A DNA stretch of 64,000 bases from Sabellastarte sp. h YS-2021 (taxonomy: Eukaryota > Annelida > Polychaeta > Sabellida > Sabellidae), in the NCBI GenBank assembly GCA_964017235.1, contig OZ024931.1, forward strand, positions 97,420,221 to 97,484,220, written 5' to 3'. The position numbers and the translations under genes were made by a program. This document shows positions 1 through 9,027 of the stretch, in pieces (position 1 is the first letter of the stretch; every line of letters begins with the position of its first letter). The notes under the pieces were generated by a model that made no database searches, had not been told where the DNA came from, and saw only the letters and a list, made by a program, of their open reading frames with translations.

Positions 1-162
1 CTATCATCAGTCTTAGGCCACTGAATAGGCTGCTGATGAGGAGTGGTCAGCTGGTAGGAGACCTTTGGGATGCTGATTCTTCGTGCTGGTTGGAAGGCAA
101 GGCTTGTAGCCGGCTAATATGAAGCGAGCTGTTCAGTGCAGGCTGTGCTGCCGGTAACGGGT
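1..162. other. Unannotated left edge
   Basis: No gene, RNA or mobile element is recognised here. The sequence is moderately GC-rich compared with the rest of the window and leads into the short tandem repeat at 163-292. Short open frames in this stretch are repeat-derived and have no recognisable domain. Confidence 0.5.
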
Positions 163-292
163 CGGTACACTCTGTAACCAGTTGACAAAACTGTACAAGG
201 CTGAGTAGTCGGTTCCCTGCCGGTACACTGTAACCAGTTGTTAAAGCTACTGTATAAGGCTGTGTAGCCGGTCGGTACACTGTAACCAGTTG
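163..292. repeat. Short tandem repeat, 52-58 bp period, about 3 copies
   Basis: The core CGGTACAC(TC)TGTAACCAGTTG occurs at 163-184, 221-240 and 273-292, giving periods of 58 and 52 bp. Spacers between cores share a GTACAAGGCTG / GTATAAGGCTG motif. Open frames over this stretch result from the repetition. No function is apparent. Confidence 0.7.
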
Positions 293-453
293 TTGAAGTA
301 ACCGTACACACAACTATCTTGTGTTGAATTCAGTTTACTGCACGTTTCCTCCATTAATTACAATGTTTGTTTGAACGCACGTCTTATTTGTAGTTTCACA
401 GTTGCTGGGAAAGCCCTTGTGAGCTATATTTAGAAACAATTGTTAGTCGGTGT

Positions 454-827
454 GTCACGTGACCAGCTTGCTGGTCGGAGGGACAATGTGATTGGCTGAT
501 TGGAGATGACGATCAGCTTCGTGACCTGGTCGGTGAATCACGTGACCAGTTTCGGGGAGATGACCTCACTGGTCGCATTCTTTCCTTTTTATTACAGTAA
601 ACGTGAGTTGACTGGTCGACTGATCCCTGTAGCAGAGAAGTCTGTACCAGTGGTAAATTTCAAAAACTAACAACTGGAATCACAGTAGACGTGAGTGCAA
701 AGAATGCACTTCCGACCTTCTTGTTCGGTGAATCACGTGATTAACTTCGTGATCTGGTCGGTGAAAACACGTGACCAGCTTCGTGATTTGAGGAAGACAC
801 GCGATTGGTTGACTGGATATGACGTCA
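454..827. promoter_or_regulatory. Promoter-like cluster: four CACGTG boxes, CCAAT boxes and a CRE
   Basis: Visible motifs are GTCACGTGAC at 454-463 and CACGTG at 539-544, 734-739 and 768-773, mostly within a repeated phrase like GGTGAATCACGTGACC. Inverted CCAAT boxes (ATTGG) lie near 491-505 and 804-808, and a perfect palindromic TGACGTCA lies at 820-827. CACGTG is the binding site of bHLH-ZIP factors of the USF/MITF/TFE type and TGACGTCA that of CREB/ATF; these assignments come from known consensus sites. No downstream coding exon is recognised, so this could be a regulatory region of an unseen gene or simply a degenerate repeat that happens to contain CACGTG. Confidence 0.35.
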
Positions 828-1969
828 GAGGTCGCGTTCTTTGAGCTGGCCGGTCGGCTGATGCTTTAAAAGCAGAGGATCCTGGCCCAGTGTGCTCTGT
901 AGATGAAAGTCCTGGCCGGTCTGAAGTCGGTTCTTCTTCTCAGCCAGCTGTACACTCAAACCAGTGTCCTGGCCATCCACTGCCCTTATTACCGACACAA
1001 GGGCCGGGTCCACAAGGGTGGGACTGAGAGTGTGCCCTGAAGAAATCTGAAGAATTCATCTCATGCTTCTGATGAAAAAATACTCGAGCTAGGCTGGTGT
1101 CACTGATGCTTTACAGCAGAGAAGTCATACCAGTGCGCTCTGATGAAGAATGCACCTTTCCTGGGGAATTCCTTCTATATACAGTGCTCAAAACTACGTA
1201 GACTGAAGTTCCCGTGATTTCTATTTGTAGTCATAGAAATAACGTTTCTATGGCGACTGTAGCTGGAATGTTAAAGAAGGTACATTCAACACAAAAGACA
1301 CGGCTAAAATACCTGTAAGTAGTAAATCCATAATTCATCAATATTGTCGATCTGCCCCTTACAACACAAAGGTTGAATGGGAGGAAACTAGAAAAATTGC
1401 TGCCTTCATATATATATATCGATTACTGCCCTATCATCAACAGCTAGGGATTGTTTCCAGCAGATTTCTTCACTAAAATATCCCCAAAATAAGGTTAAAA
1501 TCCGTCATAAAGTACACTTTTCTTTGAAAGCTCTGGAGATGTTGAAAACACGTCTGCACAGTACACGTGCCAAACGAAAAAGATGCTATGATGTCAGGTT
1601 GTCTGGACAGGAAGGAAGTACGAGGTGCCATCTGGGGAGTGCACAGTACTACGGACCAGCCAGCCGGTGGAAACACAGGACGTCTTTTTCTGATGTTTGG
1701 CGGGCCGGTGTGCGCCGACCGGTTAAGGATATTGTCCATTGGATAGGATGTATTAACGCAATAAAAAATACACGTCCTACCATCTGTATTGATTCAGAAG
1801 TGATGTGCATTGAGGTTGGAGTCTGGGGGAATAGAAGGGGAGTGGCAATGTTTAATTTTCCAGAACTACATTCCTTGGTTTGAATCTGTGGGAAAAATTG
1901 GCAGTGAACTTAATTTGAAAATATTTTACATCAAAATGTTCTGACAATAAATGAATTCATCAAGAGTTA
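828..1969. other. Gene-free stretch, nothing recognised
   Basis: No conserved domain, RNA or complete repeat is recognised. A phrase including CTGATGCTTTA and AGCAGAG occurs near 859 and again near 1106, so some low-copy repetition continues from the left. A short AT-alternating tract lies near 1409-1420. A 119-codon plus-strand open frame at 1524-1883 has no recognisable family. Confidence 0.45.
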
Positions 1970-2060
1970 TGGCTTTTTACCTAGTGGTTAACAAGTCTGG
2001 CTTCTGTTTTATCATAGGCTGTTACCTCTTTGTGGGTTCCACTCCCACAAGTGGCAATGC
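1970..2060 (+). repeat. Possible tRNA-derived SINE head
   Basis: ACCTAGTGGTTAAC near 1980 resembles a tRNA A box and GGTTCCACTCC near 2036 resembles a B box, about 55 bp apart as in tRNA-derived SINE promoters. One B-box position deviates from the GGTTCGANTCC consensus. No SINE body or target duplication was identified, and the tract could be a chance match. Confidence 0.3.
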
Positions 2061-2291
2061 TGCGTGCCTGTCTCAGTTATTATGACCCTGGTTGTTGAAC
2101 ATGATGTCCATCTTTATCTTAAACTTTAACCAATTATCAAAACACATCAATACAACTTGTGAGCATTTTTTAAAATTTTTTTTAATTTTTTCTCTCTTAA
2201 AAAATTCAGTTCTAATGGAACTTCCAGCTTTTGTACAGGGCTTCCAACTTTCCAAGGTTACAAGCCCGACAGCCATTAACTTTTTTGCATG

Positions 2292-2766
2292 AGTTTCGAA
2301 CACTCATTGTAACTCTCTGTTTAGAGGTTTGTCATGTTTCAATCAGCACAAATTGCAAAGTATTCAGAATACCCTTGCTCATATTGTTACAAATCATAGA
2401 AAGTATGCTCATGTTACACCCATTCCAAAGAAACTCCACTGGTTCCTCCTTTCCACTAATCAGTCTTTAAGTCAGTCAAACATTAGGGCCATAGTTTTGC
2501 CTTTGATGCTCCTGAGATCTGGGATGAACTCCCTCATGATGTGCGCAGTGCAACATCAGTTGCCTCCTTCAGAAAGAAGCTCAAAACTTACCTGTTTGCA
2601 AAAGCCTATCCCCCATAGCCTCCCCTGTCACCCCTGTGTCCCATTGGTATGACTTGGCTATGTCCTTCGATTTACGTTAACTGCCTTCCTTTATGTTCAG
2701 ATGTGCCTTAGAGTCCATCAGTGAGGGAGATTAAGCGCTATAAAAGTCCACATTAGATTAGATTAG
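2292..2766 (+). pseudogene. L2/CR1-like LINE, 3' end of reverse transcriptase ORF plus tail
   Basis: The plus strand encodes the C-terminal region of a non-LTR retrotransposon polymerase of the L2/CR1 type. Residues from about 2292 include a CNSL motif, then KLQSIQN, then HVTPIPKKLHW, the usual order in these proteins. The frame then shifts, and from 2496 the final segment reads FDAPEIWDELP...FRKKLKTYLF, ending at a stop at 2616-2618. Between the two blocks the usual spacing is shortened, so there is an internal deletion as well as the frameshift. The 3' UTR ends in GCGCTATAAAAG and an (ATTAG)3 tail at 2752-2766, typical of L2-type insertions. The catalytic palm of the RT and the endonuclease are absent (5' truncation). 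It is dead. Confidence 0.75.
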
Positions 2767-3030
2767 CTATAACATAGTTAAATTGCAGACATGTACGTCA
2801 TGGCCTAGCCGAGCAACAACTACTTTCAGGTTCTCACTGTTGAGTAAATCAGATGTAACTGGAAAACTATTGCATTTAGAGTATTCTGTTTAAATATGTT
2901 GTTCAGATACTTATGGGTCAGCCATAACATAGTGAAATTGTAGATCTGTAGCTCATGGCATAGCTGAGCAATAGCTACTTTTAGATTTTCACTGTTCAGT
3001 TAATCAGTTGTAACTTGAAAACTACTACTG
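2764..3030 (-). repeat. 155-bp satellite, inverted orientation, about 1.7 monomers
   Basis: The minus strand matches the satellite that ends every unit of the large array and fills 63157-64000. Shared phrases (minus strand) include GATTTACTCAACAGTGAGAA, GAGCTACAGATCTAC and ATGTTATGGCTGACCC. The monomers start directly after the LINE tail. Orientation is opposite to that of the array copies 13 kb and more to the right. Confidence 0.85.
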
Positions 3031-3152
3031 AATACCTAGCCTTGCTTAAGGCTCAAATTTGCATGATCTTTTCAAACAAGCACACAGATATTTGGTATTC
3101 ATAAAGCACTCATACATGTTAAGAGATAGAACCTAATCAGACAGTTTCTCTT

Positions 3153-3640
3153 GATGGCCTCCAAAAGTGGCGAAAATGAAATTTCCATCTTTTGCAAAGG
3201 ATAAATTCATACTACCCTGTGGGTCAAAAAATTCCTCGAAATGGCTCTATCCCTTATGCTTTATGAGATATTTACATTTTATTATTTTCTGCTAAAATCC
3301 AAGATGGCCGCCAAAAGTGGCGCAAATTAAAATTGTTCTATTTTCAATAGGACACCCTTGAACTACCCTGCAGGTCAGAGATTCTCTCAAATTAGCTGCA
3401 TCTCTTACAGTTTCCGAGATATTTACACTTTTTTATTTTCCACTAAAATCCAAGATGGTCTCCAAAAGTTGCGAAAATTGAAATTTTTATCTGTTACACA
3501 GGATACCCTTGTACTACTCTATGGGTGAAAAATTCACACACAACTGCTCTATCTCTAATGGCTTCTGAGATATTTACAATTTTTTAGTTTTGGCAAAAAT
3601 CCAAGATGCCTATCAAAAGGTGCAAAAATTGAATTCCAGA
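3153..3640. repeat. 145-150 bp satellite with CAAGATGGC motif, first block
   Basis: About three and a half monomers. The motif AAGATGG(C/T) plus NCC and CAAAAG recurs near 3153, 3302, 3452 and 3603, a period of about 150 bp. Each monomer also carries CTCTATC(T/C)CTTA and GAGATATTTACA phrases. The block 3153-3640 closely resembles 4703-5160, so groups of three monomers are themselves duplicated. The block is cut by the DIRS-derived segment that begins near 3641. Confidence 0.85.
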
Positions 3641-4526
3641 AATTCCAGATGAAACACCAGTTCTACAAATAAGCAAAACCCATTTACCATAATGTACTTA
3701 CATTCAATTAATCTGCTCATTTAATCAAGAATATATTGCCATTTACATTACAAAATATATGAACATTGCAGAGATCTTCCTTTGTTTCTTTAGACTACCT
3801 ATAAATTATAGCATACTTTTCTTTCAAACATTAATTATCTATTTACACGTAACAGATCAATCATTTTGTTTTTACACTCAAAATTGAAAATTTTAATTAC
3901 TTAAATGTAGCCTTCACAAGCTACAAGCTTACCATGTGGAACTGAATGCTGATCTTGGAAGGCCGCAGGCATCCGGCCAACGTCCAAGAAAAATAGACAT
4001 TTATAGTTGGCCGTATCCTCAGGTTGTACTCTCGTGGCACTTCTCAATTCTTCCTCCTTTTTTCATTGCAATTTTGACCCATACCCCTCAGTAATACACT
4101 GGGGAAGCAGGGTGGGACTCTCTTCAGTTCCACATGGTAAGCTTGTAGCTTATAAAAGCTACATTTAAGTAATTACAATTTTCAATTTTATTCCGCTATA
4201 ATAGCTTACCATGTGGAACTGAATCCAACCATCTGGTGGAGGGATTACAACTGAGACTGGAAGAAGTCAATTTAATCCCAACCATCTGGTGGAGGGATTA
4301 CAACTGAGACTGGAAGAAGTCAATTTTTCTTGGATTTGAATTAATAAATAGAATGAATGTTTTAGAAAATGCCAGTCTGAGTCCCATTTACAGTGCCCCG
4401 TCCCAGAGACTGAACCTGCAATAAGGCAAAAACCAGAAAGAATAAATGACAGCACTAAAAACTGTCAGGATATTTGAATGGAGGAGAGAAGTGCAGCCTA
4501 TGCTCACTTTGAGAAGTAAATAGGCA
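3641..4526 (-). mobile_element. DIRS 3'-end fragment with flanking mini-element (segmental copy A)
   Basis: This segment is closely similar to 6349-7188. From the left it holds flanking AT-rich DNA, an inverted-repeat mini-element (3880-4189), a diverged DIRS terminal repeat (about 4188-4224) and the DIRS 3' untranslated region up to 4526, where similarity stops and 145-bp satellite resumes. Relative to copy B it carries an extra 53-bp tandem duplication (4225-4277 repeated at 4278-4325). It contains no coding sequence of the element. It may be a solo DIRS end or a segmental copy of the region to its right. Confidence 0.75.
3880..4189. mobile_element. 310-bp mini-element with 67-bp inverted repeats, copy A
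   Basis: Left arm 3880-3946 and right arm 4123-4189 are near-perfect reverse complements. The inner ends read CTTACCATGTGGAACTGAA, the same bases as the inner part of the DIRS terminal repeat. The left part of the core (about 3947-4060) matches the DIRS 5' UTR at 12950-13054 in reverse orientation; the right part of the core does not. A TATAAAAG box lies in the right arm at 4151-4158. It looks like a short non-autonomous derivative assembled from DIRS ends. Confidence 0.6.
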
Positions 4527-5830
4527 AGATATTTACATTTTTCATTTTCCGTTAAAATTCAACATGGCTGCCAAAAGTGGTGAAAAATTAAATTTTTATC
4601 TGTTGCGCAGGATACTCTTGAAATACTCTGTGGGACAAAAATTTGCATGAAATGGCTCTATCTCTACTGGTTACTGAGATTTTTACAATTTTTTTTTCAG
4701 CTAAAATCTAAGATGGCCTCCAAAAGTGGCGAAAATGAAATTTTCATCCTTTGCAAAGGATAAATTTATACTACCCTGTGGGTCAAAAATTTCCTCGAAA
4801 TGGCTCTATCCCTTATGCTTTATGAGATATTTACATTTTATTATTTTCTGCCGCCAAAAGTGGCCTAAATTGAAATTTTTCTATTTTCAATAGGACACCC
4901 TTGAACTACCCTGGAGGTCAAAGATTCTCTCAAATAAGCTGCATCTCTATTTACACTTTTTTATTTTCCACTAAAATCCAAGATGGCCTCCAAAAGTTGC
5001 GAAAATTAAAATTTTTATCTGTTACACAGGAGACCCTTGTCCTACTCTATGGGTGAAAAATTCACACACAACTGCTCTATCTCTAATGGCTTCTGAGATA
5101 TTTACAATTTTTTAGTTTCAGCAAAAATCCAAGATGCCCATCAAAAGGTGCAAAAATTGAGTTTTTCCCTTATACATAGGGCACTACTGCCGAACTGGTA
5201 AAAATTTCACTCAAAATTCCTCTGTCTCTTACAGTTTCAGAGTATGTACAATTTATTTTCTGCTGAAATGCAAGATGGTCGCCAAAAGTGGCGAAAATTG
5301 AAATTTTTCCATCTTGTATAGGATACCATTGTACTATCCTGTGAGTCAAAAATTCGCTTAAAATGGCTCTATTTCTTACTATTTAGGAGATATTTAAAAT
5401 TTTTTATTTTCCGCTAAAATCCAAGATGGAAATATTTTACTTTTCAATGGGACATCCTTGAGCTACCCTGTGGGCCAAAAATTCACTCGAAATCACTCTA
5501 TCTCTTATGGTTTCCTAGATATTTACACTTTTTTATTTTCTGCTAAAAACCAAGATGGTCACAAAAATTGGCAAAAATTGAAATTTTTCCCATTTGTATA
5601 AGATACCCTTGTAATGCCCTATGGGCCTCAAATTTGCTCAAAATCACTCTGTCTCTTATGGTTTCTGAGATATTTTCAATTTTTTTACCACTAAAATCCA
5701 AGATGGCCGCCAAAAGTTCCGTAAATTTAAATTTTTTGTTTTTTACACAGAATAATCTTCTATTACCCTTTGGGTAAAAAAATTGCTCAAAATTGCTCTA
5801 TCTGTAACCATTTCTGAGATATAACCAAAT
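4527..5830. repeat. 145-150 bp satellite with CAAGATGGC motif, second block
   Basis: Roughly nine monomers, with the AAGATGG-type motif near 4562, 4710, 4980, 5132, 5273, 5425, 5553 and 5700. One monomer near 4850 has lost the motif start by deletion (the CTGCTAAAATCC leader is missing before GCCGCCAAAAG). Monomers are diverged, so this is an old array. No ORF in it encodes a known family. Confidence 0.85.
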
Positions 5831-6348
5831 TACTCAAAAATAGTATTGAAAAGAGCCAATAAAGTACCTAAATGGATATTACTTGCTTACAGAGCTATCA
5901 GTCCCAAATGCAATACCAAGCACCAAATTTAGTGAAGATAGCTCTAATACTTTTCCCTAAAATGAGCGGAAACGAGGTGTGATACTGGACGCTGGACGGC
6001 ATAAAAAGTATACTGAAGAAAAAATTAAAATGTGAAAGCTAAGATATATGAACTGTCCTTGATTAATATTTATATTGTCTTGAACATCCAGAGTGAATCC
6101 TGTGTGAGTCCAGTTTCTTCTGATTGCGTTTCGAGTTCGTGAGTAGCAGCAAAGTAGATTAGTAAGATTCAAATTCCATTGTTCCAGTTGTAATGTTGAC
6201 ATAATTACAGATAAACAATACCTTCAGAATGTAATATTTGAAAAGAAATATCATTCGTACATGAGATTGGAATAGTAGATCAATGAAATCAATATGAAAA
6301 TGAAGACATTCATAGCAACACAAGTTGTACTTCCAGTCCAATTTTACA
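5831..6348. other. Gene-free stretch, nothing recognised
   Basis: AT-rich sequence between satellite and segmental copy B. It holds open frames of up to about 90 codons on the minus strand with no recognisable motif. A GC-richer phrase near 5975-6000 (GGTGTGATACTGGACGCTGG) resembles tails of dispersed repeats but cannot be assigned. Confidence 0.5.
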
Positions 6349-6592
6349 AAAATCCCGGATAAAACACCAATTCTACAAATAAGCAAAACCCATTTGCATA
6401 ATGTACTTACATATGAACATTCAATTAATCTGCTCATTTAATCAAGAATATATTGCCATTTACATTACAAAATATATTAACATTGCAGAGATCTTCCTTT
6501 GTTTCTTTAGACTACGTATTACAGCATACTTTTCTTTCAAACATTAATTATCTATTTACAAGTAACAGAACAATCATCTTGTTTTTACACTC

Positions 6593-6898
6593 AAAATTGA
6601 AAATTTTAATTACTTAAATGCAGCTTTCATAAGCTACAGGCTTACCATGTGGAACTGAATGCTGATCTTGGGTGGCCGCAGGCATCCAGCCAACGTCCAA
6701 GAAAAATAGACATAGTTGGCTGTAGCCTCAGGTTGTACTCTCATGGCACTCTTCTCAATTCTTCCTCCTTTTCTCATTGCAATTTTGACCCATACCCCTC
6801 TGCAGTAATACAGCGGGGAGGCAGGGTGGGACTCTCTTCAGTTCCACATGGTAAGCTTGTACCTTATAAAAGCTACATTTAAGTAATAAAATTTTCAA
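6593..6898. mobile_element. 306-bp mini-element with inverted repeats, copy B
   Basis: Arms 6593-6659 and about 6837-6898 are inverted repeats; the core is close to copy A. It ends one or two bases before the DIRS left terminal repeat, and the same abutment is seen in copy A, so this arrangement is older than the duplication. A TATAAAAG box is at 6865-6872 on the plus strand. Confidence 0.6.
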
Positions 6899-6899
6899 C

Positions 6900-6937
6900 T
6901 TTATTGCGCTACAATAGCTTACCATGTGGAACTGAAT
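6900..6937. repeat. DIRS left (3') terminal inverted repeat, 38 bp
   Basis: The exact reverse complement of 13055-13092. It directly follows the mini-element arm. Inverted rather than direct termini place the element in the DIRS1-like group and not with Ngaro/PAT elements, whose termini are split direct repeats. Confidence 0.85.
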
Positions 6938-7288
6938 TCAACCGTCTGGTGGAGGGATTACAGCTGAGACTGGAAGAAGTAGTCAATTTTTCTTGGATTT
7001 GAATTAATAAATAGAATGAATGTTTTAGAAAATGCCAGTCCGAGTCCCATTTACAGTGCCCTGTCCCAGAGACTGAACCTGCAATAAGGCAAAAACCAGA
7101 AAGAATAAATGACAGCACTAAAAACTGTCAGGATGTTTGAATGGAGGAGAGATGTGCAGCCTATGCTCACTTTGAGAAGTGAAAAGGCCCCTAAGAGCTT
7201 AGCCACAGTGAGAACAAGCCCTTGGCTTGAGAATCTCGTAAATTTAAGCCACCCTATAATGGGATTAAATGACAACCTTAATAAGTCC

Positions 7289-7859
7289 TTAAAGATTATG
7301 CAAATACACATAAATAAAAATTACCCAACATCCTGAGGAGGTAAACATATACCTAAACCCTGGGATTAGACTCCTGTAGACTTGGTTGTAGCAGGTGTTC
7401 CCCCTCTGTTTTCTTTCTGAGGATAACTGGTCTGAGGGGAAGGGTCTAGGACTTGTTGTGCCACTACCACCCAGATACATATTGTTATTGTTGTCTGACC
7501 AAGTAAGGTCTTTTAGGTAAAAATTTGTAAATGTGTTGTGAGCTTTCCAGTGACAGGCTTGCATGATTTGGTCCACCGATACCCCACCGTAAAAGGCCTT
7601 AGAGGCCTCGAAGGCCCTGATGTCATGCACTTTAACTTGGACCAAGTCCAAGGCTTGCTGGTCTGCTTCTTTGTAACAAAGTAGGATAGTTTGTTTAAGC
7701 CAAGAAGAGAGAGTAGTGGGTCTGATGTCTGAGGTATGTCCTTTCTTGAAGGAGATAAAGAGAAGGGATCGAGACCTAGAGCTGTGAGACCCGACTAGTT
7801 TATGTTTAGAGCATTTATTGTCCCAAGCATTTGGGTCTGCGACTCGAGACATACAGTGG
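7289..7859 (-). pseudogene. DIRS tyrosine recombinase, C-terminal catalytic part
   Basis: The minus-strand frame from 7852 holds the end of a tyrosine recombinase (YR), the enzyme that inserts DIRS DNA circles. Residues 76-79 are HDIR, the H-x-x-R box. His101-Trp102 follow, and Tyr112 in NFYLKDL is the expected nucleophile. The stretch SDIRPTTLSSWLKQ (41-54) is typical of the family. The N-terminal half of the domain, with the first catalytic Arg, is missing: residues 1-13 belong to the RNase H/linker end (a DPNAWD motif), so an internal deletion fuses the two. After about residue 130 the frame reads non-conserved tail and 3' UTR to 7289. The ATG at 7852 is not the native start. Confidence 0.85.
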
Positions 7860-8483
7860 TAGTTTGTGGTTCAGATGAGTGACAAATATATCTACATGAG
7901 GGGTGAACTACTTGTGACAGATCTGTTTGAACACCTGTGGATGCAGTGACCATTCTGTTGACTGGACTTGGTTTGACCTGGACAGCAGGTCGGCCATCAC
8001 ATTCAGACACCCTCGAATGTGTCTGGCTTTTAAGGTTATTTTGTAATGATGGCATCAGGTCATGATTTTCCACCGAGTGGGTTCCTCCTTGTTTGTTTAT
8101 GTAGGCTACAACTGTGGAACTAGTACTGTTTGGTTTTGATACTGGTCCTTCAACCTTTGAAGGCCAGAGAAACCGCCTTCAGCTCTAGAACATTTAGGTG
8201 TAGCCTTTTTTGACTGTCTGACCACAGACCCTTTATAGAGGTGTGCTCTAAGTGAGCGCCCCAGCCTTGGAATGAAAGTCTGCTCCTTTCATCATGTTTG
8301 TGGGATTTTCCCACCAGTCTAGGTGTGCTGAAATGGTCTCTGTCCAAGGAAGGAGGCTGTCCAGTGACTGAGGATATCTCCAGTGCTCCTTGAGGTGAAA
8401 CTGAAAGGGCCTCATGTGAAGGCGTCCCTCTGGGACCATCTTCTCCGTTGAGGCGAGCAACCCAATTAGCGACATCAAACATC
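7860..8483 (-). pseudogene. DIRS RT connection and RNase H domain, frameshifted
   Basis: The minus-strand frame from 8478 gives the RT-to-RNase H connection (LIGLLASTEK, then VPEGRLHMRPFQFHL, then WWENPTN). Near 8250 the reading moves to the frame of 8485-8150, which holds GWGAHLEHTSIKGLWS and LHLNVLELKAV, the RNase H core including its catalytic Glu. The TDAS motif normally just before GWGAH, with the first catalytic Asp, is deleted at the shift. Further on, AYINKQGGT (near 8100) and NVMADLLSRSNQVQSTEW (near 7970) belong to the RNase H end and linker, in further frames and with a TAG stop near 7909. The right end abuts the SINE. Non-functional. Confidence 0.8.
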
Positions 8484-8717
8484 AATTTATTTATTTGGGG
8501 TTTTACGTCGCTTTCAACACTGTACAGGTCATATCACGACGGGTAGTTGGAAGGGCAGAGGAAACCAGTACATACAGTTCGCTAGGGTTCTGTACTGTAA
8601 ATTGCCAACCAACGGCAAGCAACTACCAGCTTTCCCACTTAAGGCCATGACGGGGATCGAACCCCGGCCTCAGAGGTGGGAGGCGAGAGTGTTACCACTC
8701 TGTCAACGTGGCCCCTC
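8484..8717 (-). mobile_element. tRNA-derived SINE inserted in DIRS RT region
   Basis: About 235 bp. On the minus strand it starts near 8716 with a tRNA-like head: an A-box-like segment TTGACAGAGTGGTAAC and a clear B box GGTTCGATCCC (8661-8673 on the plus strand reads as its complement). The body includes a GAAAGCGACGTAAAACCCC phrase near its end, followed by an A-rich tail AAATAAATAAA at 8484-8495. RT coding sequence is found immediately on both sides. I could not settle a target-site duplication. The body resembles SINEs common in mollusc genomes, which is recollection rather than a search result. Confidence 0.7.
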
Positions 8718-9027
8718 TTGGGAGTCAAAACATGTTTTGACTTGAGACATAGGATCAAATCCTGAATGTTTGAGCCATCTCTCTTGAGTGGGTTTTACAA
8801 GGGCTGAATCTAGGTGGTATTCGTAGCCCAGGAACAAAAACACTTGAGCAGGTTTTAGTTCGGATTTCTCCTGATTTATTATTCACACTAAGGACAGAGT
8901 CAGGTCTACCACTGTCTGAGTGTTCACTTGGGCTTCTTCCAGAGACTGGGCCCTTATCAGCAAGTCCTGGTATTGGTGAAGTCTGATTCCCTTTTGACGG
9001 TCATCAGCTTCACTTCCTGTACAACAG
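8718..9027 (-). pseudogene. DIRS reverse transcriptase, second half
   Basis: The minus-strand frame continues the RT after the hAT-like insertion: KGIRLHQYQDLLIRAQS, followed by FLFLGYEYHLDS. The YxDD catalytic box should lie in LHQY-x-D-D; here the sequence is YQDLLI, so the second Asp codon is missing. A TGA stop interrupts the frame near 8879. The left end runs into the SINE at 8717. The region corresponds to RT motifs C to E. Confidence 0.8.

Larger units (their letters stand above)
6349..7188 (-). repeat. Segmental copy B: DIRS left flank, mini-element and 3' UTR
   Basis: Counterpart of 3641-4526, about 2.7 kb to the right of it. It includes flanking sequence (6349-6592), the mini-element (6593-6898), the left DIRS terminal repeat (6900-6937) and part of the DIRS 3' UTR. 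Unlike copy A it continues into the rest of the element at 7188. Because the similarity includes flanking DNA outside the DIRS, a segmental duplication explains it better than two independent insertions. Confidence 0.75.

Noticed and set aside
1524-1883. 119-codon plus-strand open frame
   Set aside because: No family is recognised, an antisense frame of similar length overlaps it, and there is no exon-like context. It cannot be supported as a gene.
8484-8717. Genuine tRNA gene
   Set aside because: The B box is good, but the acceptor and anticodon arms do not fold as a tRNA and an A-rich tail follows, so it is a SINE head.
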